From positions 186,001 to 250,000 of the forward strand of contig JBBELK010000296.1 of assembly GCA_037783545.1 (NCBI GenBank): a DNA stretch of 64,000 nt, given 5' to 3'. Source of the DNA: Henricia sp. BOLD:AAB3569 (Eukaryota; Echinodermata; Asteroidea; Spinulosida; Echinasteridae). The position numbers and the translations under genes are program-made. Under the pieces are notes generated by a model, which had not been told where the DNA came from, searched no databases, and saw only the letters and a program-made list of their open reading frames with translations. This document shows positions 1 through 9,638 of the stretch, one piece after another (position 1 is the first letter of the stretch; each line of letters opens with the position of its first letter).

Positions 1-205
1 AAACGTGTTCTGTAAATTTCAGCAATTTCCCGTTTAAACCGACCGAGTTATCGGCGAATCTAGCAAAAACTCCCTGCCGGCACATTTTTTGCACAAGCAT
101 ACGCCGCTTTCGATAAACATTGCGTCTGAAGCGGTCGCTATTTTGGAACTGAAGGAATTTCCAGACAAACTTCAAATTTTTCCTGCTTAAACAACTCTAT
201 ATCCC
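1..205. repeat. Family A monomer (type copy)
   Basis: Reference copy of family A, about 68 copies in the window. Diagnostic bases are tgtaaatttc (positions 11-20), accgaccgag (38-47), ttatcggcgaatc (48-60), caagcatacgcc (93-104), ttcgataaac (109-118) and atttttcctg (176-185). The usual neighbours are D upstream and B downstream, and A-A doublets are common. A subgroup that has tgcaaatttc instead of tgtaaatttc occurs at 3897, 10869, 15789, 20095, 21940, 25221, 39571, 55155 and 57411. The tail is polymorphic, with atttttcctg or attttgcctg. Family E shares the tgtaaa and ttatcg bases and looks like a diverged A. Confidence 0.9.
28..44 (-). promoter_or_regulatory. Recurrent near-CENP-B-box motif (representative copy)
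   Basis: Minus-strand ggtcggtttaaacggga matches eight of nine CENP-B core positions. The same element lies at monomer positions 28-44 throughout the array, with ggtcgg in A, D and E and gatcgg in B and C. Variants that weaken it further are aaactgatcg (B*), aaaccaaccg (some E), cccgttaaaacc (B/C chimeras) and aaacagaccg near 21363. It overlaps the palindrome GTTTAAAC. A protein-binding role is only a possibility. Confidence 0.3.
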
Positions 206-410
206 AAACGTGTTCTGTAAATTTCAGCAATTTCCCGTTTAAACCGACCGAGTTATCGGCGAATCTAGCAAAAACTCCCTGCCGGCACATTTTTTGCACA
301 AGCAGACGCCGCTTTCGATAAACATTGCGTCTGAAGCGGTCGCTATTTTGGAACTGAAGGAATTTCCAGACAAACTTCAAATTTTTCCTGCTTAAACAAC
401 TCTATATCCC

Positions 411-615
411 AAACGTGTTCTGCAAATTTCAGCAATTTCCCGTTTAAACCGATCGAGTTATGGGCGAATCTAGCAAAAACTCCCTGCGGCACATTTTTTT
501 GCACAAGCAGACGCTGCTTTCGGAAAACATTGCGTATGAAGTGGTCGCTATTTTGGAACTGAAGGAATTTCCAGACAAATTTCAAATTTTGCTTGCTTAA
601 ACAACTCTATATCCC
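411..615. repeat. Family C monomer (type copy)
   Basis: Reference copy of family C, about 66 copies and the most divergent common family. Diagnostic bases are accgatcgag, ttatgggcgaatc, ctgcggcac (one C fewer than ctgccggcac), a T7 run instead of T6, cagacgctgc, ttcggaaaac, gcgtatgaagtgg, and a tail of aaatttcaaattttgcttg. The lost C and the gained T lie within a few bases of each other and keep the monomer at 205 bp. C is usually followed by D. A sub-variant (C', at 26246, 30757, 46135, 58642 and in damaged form 44285) has catttgtttgcacaaac, aacaatgcg and gcgtataaag. Confidence 0.9.
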
Positions 616-820
616 AAACGTGTTCTGCAAATTTCAGCAATTTCCCGTTTAAACCGACCGAGTTATGGGCGAATCTAGTAAAAACTCCCTGCCGGCACAT
701 TTTTTGCACAAGCATACGCCGCTTTCGGGAAACATTGCGTCTGAAGCGTTCGCTATTTTGGAACTGAAGGAATTTCCAGACAAACTTCAAATTTGTCCTG
801 CTTAAACAACTCTATATCCC
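616..820. repeat. Family D monomer (type copy)
   Basis: Reference copy of family D, about 73 copies and the most abundant. Diagnostic bases are accgaccgag, ttatgggcgaatc, ctagtaaaaac (T where others have C), ttcgggaaac, gaagcgttcgc and atttgtcctg. The sub-variant with gcgttcgttat occurs at 7178, 12714, 17634 and 22760. The sub-variant D', with tttcaggaaac and gcggtcgc, occurs at 26041, 30552, 45930, 58437 and, damaged, 44077. Copies preceded by tatattccaaac instead of tatatcccaaac occur at 27886, 33217, 41211 and 48596. D normally closes the A-B-C-D tetramer. Confidence 0.9.
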
Positions 821-1025
821 AAACGTGTTCTGTAAATTTCAGCAATTTCCCGTTTAAACCGACCGAGTTATCGCCGAATCTAGCAAAATATCCCTGCCGG
901 CACAGTTTTCGCACAAACAGACGCCGCATTCGGAAAACATTGCGTATGAAGTGGTCGCTATTTTGGAACTGAAGGAATTTCCAGACAAACTTCAAATTTT
1001 GCCTGCTTAAACAACTCTATATCCC
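821..1025. repeat. Family E monomer (type copy)
   Basis: Reference copy of family E, about 27 copies. Diagnostic bases are ttatcgccgaatc, gcaaaatatccc, cacagttttcgcacaaac (T-run broken), ccgcattcgg and gcgtatgaagtgg. The tgtaaatttc and ttatcg bases match family A, and E is preceded by D and followed by B, so it occupies the A slot of the tetramer. A marked sub-variant with aaaccaaccg (G to A at a CpG) occurs at 3281, 9024, 19479 and 24605. Another, with cagactccgc, occurs at 4102, 20300 and 25426. Confidence 0.9.
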
Positions 1026-1872
1026 AAACGTGTTCTGCAAATTTCAGCAATTTCCCGTTTAAACCGATCGAGTTATGGACGAAACTAGCAAAAACTCCCT
1101 GCCGGCACATTTTTTGCACAGGCATACGCCGCTTTCGATAAACATTGCGTCTGAAGCGGTCGCTATTTTGGAACTGAAGGCATTTCCAGACAAACTTCAA
1201 ATTTTGCCTGCTTAAACAACTCTATATCCCAAACGTGTTCTGCAAATTTCAGCAATTTCCCGTTTAAACCGACCGAGTTATGGGCGAATCTAGTAAAAAC
1301 TCCCTGCCGGCACATTTTTTGCACAAGCATACGCCGCTTTCGGGAAACATTGCGTCTGAAGCGTTCGCTATTTTGGAACTGAAGGAATTTCCAGACAAAC
1401 TTCAAATTTGTCCTGCTTAAACAACTCTATATCCCAAACGTGTTCTGTAAATTTCAGCAATTTCCCGTTTAAACCGACCGAGTTATCGGCGAATCTAGCA
1501 AAAACTCCCTGCCGGCACATTTTTTGCACAAGCATACGCCGCTTTCGATAAACATTGCGTCTGAAGCGGTCGCTATTTTGGAACTGAAGGAATTTCCAGA
1601 CAAACTTCAAATTTTTCCTGCTTAAACAACTCTATATCCCAAACGTGTTCTGTAAATTTCAGCAATTTCCCGTTTAAACCGACCGAGTTATCGGCGAATC
1701 TAGCAAAAACTCCCTGCCGGCACATTTTTTGCACAAGCATACGCCGCTTTCGATAAACATTGCGTCTGAAGCGGTCGCTATTTTGGAACTGAAGGAATTT
1801 CCAGACAAACTTCAAATTTTTCCTGCTTAAACAACTCTATATCCCAAACGTGTTCTGCAAATTTCAGCAATT

Positions 1873-1889
1873 TCCCGTTTAAACCGAAC
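1873..1889 (-). promoter_or_regulatory. CENP-B-box-like site, full core match
   Basis: On the minus strand the 17 bases read gttcggtttaaacggga. The mammalian CENP-B box requires nTTCGnnnnAnnCGGGn, and all nine core positions are present; 13 of 17 match the human consensus. The match depends on one base private to this monomer (accgaacgag). Almost every other monomer has the same site with a single core mismatch, G or A for the first T of TTCG. Binding by a CENP-B-like protein is speculation, since the host is unknown and chance similarity is possible. Confidence 0.35.
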
Positions 1890-3485
1890 GAGTTATGGAC
1901 GAAACTAGCAAAAACTCCCTGCCGGCACATTTTTTGCACAGGCATACGCCGCTTTCGATAAACATTGCGTCTGAAGCGGTCGCTATTTTGGAACTGAAGG
2001 AATTTCCAGACAAACTTCAAATTTTGCCTGCTTAAACAACTCTATATCCCAAACGTGTTCTGCAAATTTCAGCAATTTCCCGTTTAAACCGATCGAGTTA
2101 TGGGCGAATCTAGCAAAAACTCCCTGCGGCACATTTTTTTGCACAAGCAGACGCTGCTTTCGGAAAACATTGCGTATGAAGTGGTCGCTATTTTGGAACT
2201 GAAGGAATTTCCAGACAAATTTCAAATTTTGCTTGCTTAAACAACTCTATATCCCAAACGTGTTCTGCAAATTTCAGCAATTTCCCGTTTAAACCGACCG
2301 AGTTATGGGCGAATCTAGTAAAAACTCCCTGCCGGCACATTTTTTGCACAAGCATACGCCGCTTTCGGGAAACATTGCGTCTGAAGCGTTCGCTATTTTG
2401 GAACTGAAGGAATTTCCAGACAAACTTCAAATTTGTCCTGCTTAAACAACTCTATATCCCAAACGTGTTCTGTAAATTTCAGCAATTTCCCGTTTAAACC
2501 GACCGAGTTATCGCCGAATCTAGCAAAATATCCCTGCCGGCACAGTTTTCGCACAAACAGACGCCGCATTCGGAAAACATTGCGTATGAAGTGGTCGCTA
2601 TTTTGGAACTGAAGGAATTTCCAGACAAACTTCAAATTTTGCCTGCTTAAACAACTCTATATCCCAAACGTGTTCTGCAAATTTCAGCAATTTCCCGTTT
2701 AAACCGATCGAGTTATGGACGAAACTAGCAAAAACTCCCTGCCGGCACATTTTTTGCACAGGCATACGCCGCTTTCGATAAACATTGCGTCTGAAGCGGT
2801 CGCTATTTTGGAACTGAAGGCATTTCCAGACAAACTTCAAATTTTGCCTGCTTAAACAACTCTATATCCCAAACGTGTTCTGCAAATTTCAGCAATTTCC
2901 CGTTTAAACCGATCGAGTTATGGGCGAATCTAGCAAAAACTCCCTGCGGCACATTTTTTTGCACAAGCAGACGCTGCTTTCGGAAAACATTGCGTATGAA
3001 GTGGTCGCTATTTTGGAACTGAAGGAATTTCCAGACAAATTTCAAATTTTGCTTGCTTAAACAACTCTATATCCCAAACGTGTTCTGCAAATTTCAGCAA
3101 TTTCCCGTTTAAACCGACCGAGTTATGGGCGAATCTAGTAAAAACTCCCTGCCGGCACATTTTTTGCACAAGCATACGCCGCTTTCGGGAAACATTGCGT
3201 CTGAAGCGTTCGCTATTTTGGAACTGAAGGAATTTCCAGACAAACTTCAAATTTGTCCTGCTTAAACAACTCTATATCCCAAACGTGTTCTGTAAATTTC
3301 AGCAATTTCCCGTTTAAACCAACCGAGTTATCGCCGAATCTAGCAAAATATCCCTGCCGGCACAGTTTTCGCACAAACAGACGCCGCATTCGGAAAACAT
3401 TGCGTATGAAGTGGTCGCTATTTTGGAACTGAAGGAATTTCCAGACAAACTTCAAATTTTGCCTGCTTAAACAACTCTATATCCC

Positions 3486-3691
3486 ATAACGTGTTCTGCA
3501 AATTTCAGCAATTTCCCGTTTAAACTGATCGAGTTATGGACGAAACTAGCAAAAACTCCCTGCCGGCACATTTTTTGCACAGGCATACGCCGCTTTCGAT
3601 AAACATTGCGTCTGAAGCGGTCGCTATTTTGGAACTGAAGGAATTTCCAGACAAACTTCAAATTTTGCCTGCTTAAACAACTCTATATCCC
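3486..3691. repeat. B* monomer, 206 bp, carries two private marks
   Basis: A family B monomer with an inserted T at its start (cccataacgtg instead of cccaaacgtg) and aaactgatcg instead of aaaccgatcg (C to T at a CpG). The same double-marked monomer recurs at 19684, 24810, 29936, 43461, 45314 and 57000. It is always followed by C. It is preceded by E in six of the seven cases; the exception is 45314, preceded by A. It therefore traces copying of large blocks rather than independent mutation. Confidence 0.85.
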
Positions 3692-4306
3692 AAACGTGTT
3701 CTGCAAATTTCAGCAATTTCCCGTTTAAACCGATCGAGTTATGGGCGAATCTAGCAAAAACTCCCTGCGGCACATTTTTTTGCACAAGCAGACGCTGCTT
3801 TCGGAAAACATTGCGTATGAAGTGGTCGCTATTTTGGAACTGAAGGAATTTCCAGACAAATTTCAAATTTTGCTTGCTTAAACAACTCTATATCCCAAAC
3901 GTGTTCTGCAAATTTCAGCAATTTCCCGTTTAAACCGACCGAGTTATCGGCGAATCTAGCAAAAACTCCCTGCCGGCACATTTTTTGCACAAGCATACGC
4001 CGCTTTCGATAAACATTGCGTCTGAAGCGGTCGCTATTTTGGAACTGAAGGAATTTCCAGACAAACTTCAAATTTTTCCTGCTTAAACAACTCTATATCC
4101 CAAACGTGTTCTGCAAATTTCAGCAATTTCCCGTTTAAACCGACCGAGTTATCGCCGAATCTAGCAAAATATCCCTGCCGGCACAGTTTTCGCACAAACA
4201 GACTCCGCATTCGGAAAACATTGCGTATGAAGTGGTCGCTATTTTGGAACTGAAGGAATTTCCAGACAAACTTCAAATTTTGCCTGCTTAAACAACTCTA
4301 TATCCC

Positions 4307-4511
4307 AAACGTGTTCTGCAAATTTCAGCAATTTCCCGTTTAAACCGATCGAGTTATGGACGAAACTAGCAAAAACTCCCTGCCGGCACATTTTTTGCAC
4401 AAGCATACGCCGCTTTCGGGAAACATTGCGTCTGAAGCGTTCGCTATTTTGGAACTGAAGGAATTTCCAGACAAACTTCAAATTTGTCCTGCTTAAACAA
4501 CTCTATATCCC
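4307..4511. repeat. Chimeric monomer B-to-D
   Basis: The left part is B (accgatcgag, ttatggacgaaac) and the right part is D (cacaagcat, ttcgggaaac, gcgttcgc, atttgtcctg). The switch lies between about 4366 and 4400. The same chimera occurs at 20505-20709 within the block repeated at offset 16198, so it is one event copied once. Confidence 0.8.
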
Positions 4512-4717
4512 AAACGTGTTCTGTAAATTTCAGCAATTTCCCGTTTAAACCGACCGAGTTATCGGCGAATCTAGCAAAAACTCCCTGCCGGCACATTTTT
4601 TTGCACAAGCATACGCCGCTTTCGATAAACATTGCGTCTGAAGCGGTCGCTATTTTGGAACTGAAGGAATTTCCAGACAAACTTCAAATTTTTCCTGCTT
4701 AAACAACTCTATATCCC
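4512..4717. repeat. T-run length variants (site of clean-region slippage)
   Basis: The A monomer here has T7 where A has T6 (4596-4602). The same run is altered at 8696-8703 (T8 for T7 in a C), 33506-33510 (T5), 47039-47045 (T7), 48885-48889 (T5) and 58315-58321 (T7). The two T5 copies are homologous through the 10.7 kb repeat. Apart from the B* insertion, these are the only length changes I find outside 41.2-45.1 kb. Confidence 0.8.
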
Positions 4718-4922
4718 AAACGTGTTCTGCAAATTTCAGCAATTTCCCGTTTAAACCGATCGAGTTATGGACGAAACTAGCAAAAACTCCCTGCCGGCAC
4801 ATTTTTTGCACAGGCATACGCCGCTTTCGATAAACATTGCGTCTGAAGCGGTCGCTATTTTGGAACTGAAGGAATTTCCAGACAAACTTCAAATTTTGCC
4901 TGCTTAAACAACTCTATATCCC
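4718..4922. repeat. Family B monomer (type copy)
   Basis: Reference copy of family B, about 64 copies. Diagnostic bases are accgatcgag, ttatggacgaaac and cacaggcatacgcc. It otherwise resembles A, including ttcgataaac. A frequent subfamily (Bc, e.g. 1026, 2666, 7588, 8408, 10664) has aaggcatttcc in place of aaggaatttcc. Some Bc copies also carry catacaccg (G to A at a CpG; 7588, 10664, 13124, 15584, 18044, 21735, 23170, 28911, 35266, 36701, 50645, 52080). A few carry that change plus cttttgata (C to T at a CpG; 38546, 53925, 62332, 63152). B is nearly always followed by C. Confidence 0.9.
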
Positions 4923-6767
4923 AAACGTGTTCTGCAAATTTCAGCAATTTCCCGTTTAAACCGATCGAGTTATGGGCGAATCTAGCAAAAACTCCCTGCG
5001 GCACATTTTTTTGCACAAGCAGACGCTGCTTTCGGAAAACATTGCGTATGAAGTGGTCGCTATTTTGGAACTGAAGGAATTTCCAGACAAATTTCAAATT
5101 TTGCTTGCTTAAACAACTCTATATCCCAAACGTGTTCTGCAAATTTCAGCAATTTCCCGTTTAAACCGACCGAGTTATGGGCGAATCTAGTAAAAACTCC
5201 CTGCCGGCACATTTTTTGCACAAGCATACGCCGCTTTCGGGAAACATTGCGTCTGAAGCGTTCGCTATTTTGGAACTGAAGGAATTTCCAGACAAACTTC
5301 AAATTTGTCCTGCTTAAACAACTCTATATCCCAAACGTGTTCTGTAAATTTCAGCAATTTCCCGTTTAAACCGACCGAGTTATCGGCGAATCTAGCAAAA
5401 ACTCCCTGCCGGCACATTTTTTGCACAAGCATACGCCGCTTTCGATAAACATTGCGTCTGAAGCGGTCGCTATTTTGGAACTGAAGGAATTTCCAGACAA
5501 ACTTCAAATTTTGCCTGCTTAAACAACTCTATATCCCAAACGTGTTCTGTAAATTTCAGCAATTTCCCGTTTAAACCGACCGAGTTATCGGCGAATCTAG
5601 CAAAAACTCCCTGCCGGCACATTTTTTGCACAAGCATACGCCGCTTTCGATAAACATTGCGTCTGAAGCGGTCGCTATTTTGGAACTGAAGGAATTTCCA
5701 GACAAACTTCAAATTTTTCCTGCTTAAACAACTCTATATCCCAAACGTGTTCTGCAAATTTCAGCAATTTCCCGTTTAAACCGATCGAGTTATGGACGAA
5801 ACTAGCAAAAACTCCCTGCCGGCACATTTTTTGCACAGGCATACGCCGCTTTCGATAAACATTGCGTCTGAAGCGGTCGCTATTTTGGAACTGAAGGAAT
5901 TTCCAGACAAACTTCAAATTTTGCCTGCTTAAACAACTCTATATCCCAAACGTGTTCTGCAAATTTCAGCAATTTCCCGTTTAAACCGATCGAGTTATGG
6001 GCGAATCTAGCAAAAACTCCCTGCGGCACATTTTTTTGCACAAGCAGACGCTGCTTTCGGAAAACATTGCGTATGAAGTGGTCGCTATTTTGGAACTGAA
6101 GGAATTTCCAGACAAATTTCAAATTTTGCTTGCTTAAACAACTCTATATCCCAAACGTGTTCTGCAAATTTCAGCAATTTCCCGTTTAAACCGACCGAGT
6201 TATGGGCGAATCTAGTAAAAACTCCCTGCCGGCACATTTTTTGCACAAGCATACGCCGCTTTCGGGAAACATTGCGTCTGAAGCGTTCGCTATTTTGGAA
6301 CTGAAGGAATTTCCAGACAAACTTCAAATTTGTCCTGCTTAAACAACTCTATATCCCAAACGTGTTCTGTAAATTTCAGCAATTTCCCGTTTAAACCGAC
6401 CGAGTTATCGGCGAATCTAGCAAAAACTCCCTGCCGGCACATTTTTTGCACAAGCATACGCCGCTTTCGATAAACATTGCGTCTGAAGCGGTCGCTATTT
6501 TGGAACTGAAGGAATTTCCAGACAAACTTCAAATTTTTCCTGCTTAAACAACTCTATATCCCAAACGTGTTCTGTAAATTTCAGCAATTTCCCGTTTAAA
6601 CCGACCGAGTTATCGGCGAATCTAGCAAAAACTCCCTGCCGGCACATTTTTTGCACAAGCATACGCCGCTTTCGATAAACATTGCGTCTGAAGCGGTCGC
6701 TATTTTGGAACTGAAGGAATTTCCAGACAAACTTCAAATTTTTCCTGCTTAAACAACTCTATATCCC
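4718..6767. repeat. 1025 bp pentamer B-C-D-A-A, two tandem copies
   Basis: Copies start at 4718 and 5743, with a truncated third (B-C-D-A) at 6768-7587. They are near identical; one visible difference is attttgcctg near 5512 against atttttcctg near 6537. The same pentamer spacing recurs inside the 24-mer HOR, for example from the B at 11279 to the B at 12304. Confidence 0.8.
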
Positions 6768-9228
6768 AAACGTGTTCTGCAAATTTCAGCAATTTCCCGT
6801 TTAAACCGATCGAGTTATGGACGAAACTAGCAAAAACTCCCTGCCGGCACATTTTTTGCACAGGCATACGCCGCTTTCGATAAACATTGCGTCTGAAGCG
6901 GTCGCTATTTTGGAACTGAAGGAATTTCCAGACAAACTTCAAATTTTGCCTGCTTAAACAACTCTATATCCCAAACGTGTTCTGCAAATTTCAGCAATTT
7001 CCCGTTTAAACCGATCGAGTTATGGGCGAATCTAGCAAAAACTCCCTGCGGCACATTTTTTTGCACAAGCAGACGCTGCTTTCGGAAAACATTGCGTATG
7101 AAGTGGTCGCTATTTTGGAACTGAAGGAATTTCCAGACAAATTTCAAATTTTGCTTGCTTAAACAACTCTATATCCCAAACGTGTTCTGCAAATTTCAGC
7201 AATTTCCCGTTTAAACCGACCGAGTTATGGGCGAATCTAGTAAAAACTCCCTGCCGGCACATTTTTTGCACAAGCATACGCCGCTTTCGGGAAACATTGC
7301 GTCTGAAGCGTTCGTTATTTTGGAACTGAAGGAATTTCCAGACAAACTTCAAATTTGTCCTGCTTAAACAACTCTATATCCCAAACGTGTTCTGTAAATT
7401 TCAGCAATTTCCCGTTTAAACCGACCGAGTTATCGGCGAATCTAGCAAAAACTCCCTGCCGGCACATTTTTTGCACAAGCATACGCCGCTTTCGATAAAC
7501 ATTGCGTCTGAAGCGGTCGCTATTTTGGAACTGAAGGAATTTCCAGACAAACTTCAAATTTTGCCTGCTTAAACAACTCTATATCCCAAACGTGTTCTGC
7601 AAATTTCTGCAATTTCCCGTTTAAACCGATCGAGTTATGGACGAAACTAGCAAAAACTCCCTGCCGGCACATTTTTTGCACAGGCATACACCGCTTTCGA
7701 TAAACATTGCGTCTGAAGCGGTCGCTATTTTGGAACTGAAGGCATTTCCAGACAAACTTCAAATTTTGCCTGCTTAAACAACTCTATATCCCAAACGTGT
7801 TCTGCAAATTTCAGCAATTTCCCGTTTAAACCGATCGAGTTATGGGCGAATCTAGCAAAAACTCCCTGCGGCACATTTTTTTGCACAAGCAGACGCTGCT
7901 TTCGGAAAACATTGCGTATGAAGTGGTCGCTATTTTGGAACTGAAGGAATTTCCAGACAAATTTCAAATTTTGCTTGCTTAAACAACTCTATATCCCAAA
8001 CGTGTTCTGCAAATTTCAGCAATTTCCCGTTTAAACCGACCGAGTTATGGGCGAATCTAGTAAAAACTCCCTGCCGGCACATTTTTTGCACAAGCATACG
8101 CCGCTTTCGGGAAACATTGCGTCTGAAGCGTTCGCTATTTTGGAACTGAAGGAATTTCCAGACAAACTTCAAATTTGTCCTGCTTAAACAACTCTATATC
8201 CCAAACGTGTTCTGTAAATTTCAGCAATTTCCCGTTTAAACCGACCGAGTTATCGCCGAATCTAGCAAAATATCCCTGCCGGCACAGTTTTCGCACAAAC
8301 AGACGCCGCATTCGGAAAACATTGCGTATGAAGTGGTCGCTATTTTGGAACTGAAGGAATTTCCAGACAAACTTCAAATTTTGCCTGCTTAAACAACTCT
8401 ATATCCCAAACGTGTTCTGCAAATTTCAGCAATTTCCCGTTTAAACCGATCGAGTTATGGACGAAACTAGCAAAAACTCCCTGCCGGCACATTTTTTGCA
8501 CAGGCATACGCCGCTTTCGATAAACATTGCGTCTGAAGCGGTCGCTATTTTGGAACTGAAGGCATTTCCAGACAAACTTCAAATTTTGCCTGCTTAAACA
8601 ACTCTATATCCCAAACGTGTTCTGCAAATTTCAGCAATTTCCCGTTTAAACCGATCGAGTTATGGGCGAATCTAGCAAAAACTCCCTGCGGCACATTTTT
8701 TTTGCACAAGCAGACGCTGCTTTCGGAAAACATTGCGTATGAAGTGGTCGCTATTTTGGAACTGAAGGAATTTCCAGACAAATTTCAAATTTTGCTTGCT
8801 TAAACAACTCTATATCCCAAACGTGTTCTGCAAATTTCAGCAATTTCCCGTTTAAACCGACCGAGTTATGGGCGAATCTAGTAAAAACTCCCTGCCGGCA
8901 CATTTTTTGCACAAGCATACGCCGCTTTCGGGAAACATTGCGTCTGAAGCGTTCGCTATTTTGGAACTGAAGGAATTTCCAGACAAACTTCAAATTTGTC
9001 CTGCTTAAACAACTCTATATCCCAAACGTGTTCTGTAAATTTCAGCAATTTCCCGTTTAAACCAACCGAGTTATCGCCGAATCTAGCAAAATATCCCTGC
9101 CGGCACAGTTTTCGCACAAACAGACGCCGCATTCGGAAAACATTGCGTATGAAGTGGTCGCTATTTTGGAACTGAAGGAATTTCCAGACAAACTTCAAAT
9201 TTTGCCTGCTTAAACAACTCTATATCCC

Positions 9229-9433
9229 AAACGTGTTCTGCAAATTTCAGCAATTTCCCGTTTAAACTGATCGAGTTATGGACGAAACTAGCAAAATATC
9301 CCTGCCGGCACAGTTTTCGCACAAACAGACTCCGCATTCGGAAAACATTGCGTATGAAGTGGTCGCTATTTTGGAACTGAAGGAATTTCCAGACAAACTT
9401 CAAATTTTGCCTGCTTAAACAACTCTATATCCC
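9229..9433. repeat. Chimeric monomer B*-to-E
   Basis: The left part has the B* marks aaactgatcg and ttatggacgaaac but starts with aaacgtg rather than ataacgtg. From gcaaaatatccc on it is the E sub-variant with cagactccgc. The switch lies around 9287-9296. It looks like an exchange joining a B* monomer to the E that lies two monomers further on in the related blocks at 3486-4306 and 19684-20504. Confidence 0.8.
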
Positions 9434-9638
9434 AAACGTGTTCTGCAAATTTCAGCAATTTCCCGTTTAAACCGACCGAGTTATGGACGAAACTAGCAAA
9501 AACTCCCTGCCGGCACATTTTTTGCACAAGCATACGCCGCTTTCGGGAAACATTGCGTCTGAAGCGTTCGCTATTTTGGAACTGAAGGAATTTCCAGACA
9601 AACTTCAAATTTGTCCTGCTTAAACAACTCTATATCCC
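9434..9638. repeat. Chimeric monomer with B core in a D/A background
   Basis: It has accgaccgag (as A, D or E), then ttatggacgaaac (B only), then D features from cacaagcat to atttgtcctg. At least two switches are needed, or one switch plus conversion. It sits beside the chimera at 9229, exactly where the 4920 bp tandem HOR begins. Confidence 0.75.

Larger units (their letters stand above)
1..4306. repeat. Array segment 1: mixed A/E-B-C-D order
   Basis: Monomer order is A A C D E B D A A B C D E B C D E B* C A E (21 monomers). The run from 2461 on (E B C D E B* C A E) is the same order, with the same private variants, as 18659-20504, an offset of 16198 bp. The homology continues through the chimera at 4307 to about 5.5 kb. 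A B-D step at 1026-1231 skips C, so one monomer was lost or exchanged there. The second monomer (206-410) has a private caagcagacgcc. Confidence 0.85.
4307..9638. repeat. Array segment 2: pentamer-rich region
   Basis: Order is chimera, A B C D A, A B C D A, A B C D A, B C D E, B C D E, chimera, chimera. A 1025 bp pentamer B-C-D-A-A starts at 4718 and again at 5743, followed by a partial third (B-C-D-A) at 6768. Two length changes occur: a T7 instead of T6 run in the A monomer at 4512-4717, and a T8 instead of T7 run in the C monomer at 8613-8818. The right edge holds two adjacent chimeric monomers at 9229 and 9434. Confidence 0.85.

Noticed and set aside
85..90. T-run as a transcription terminator
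   Set aside because: The T6-T7 run recurs every 205 bp with no gene upstream and no convincing GC-rich hairpin before it. It is simply part of the monomer.
195..203. TATAT near the monomer end as a promoter TATA box
   Set aside because: A five-base match in an AT-rich repeat with no associated start site or gene is not evidence of a promoter.
4484..4702. Plus-strand 61-73 residue frames (4484-4702, 26660-26845, 31171-31356, 44539-44760, 46549-46734, 46927-47145, 59056-59241)
   Set aside because: They appear only where an indel or the cccgttaaaacc variant removes the stop in gtttaaacc, and they are the same satellite read in another frame.
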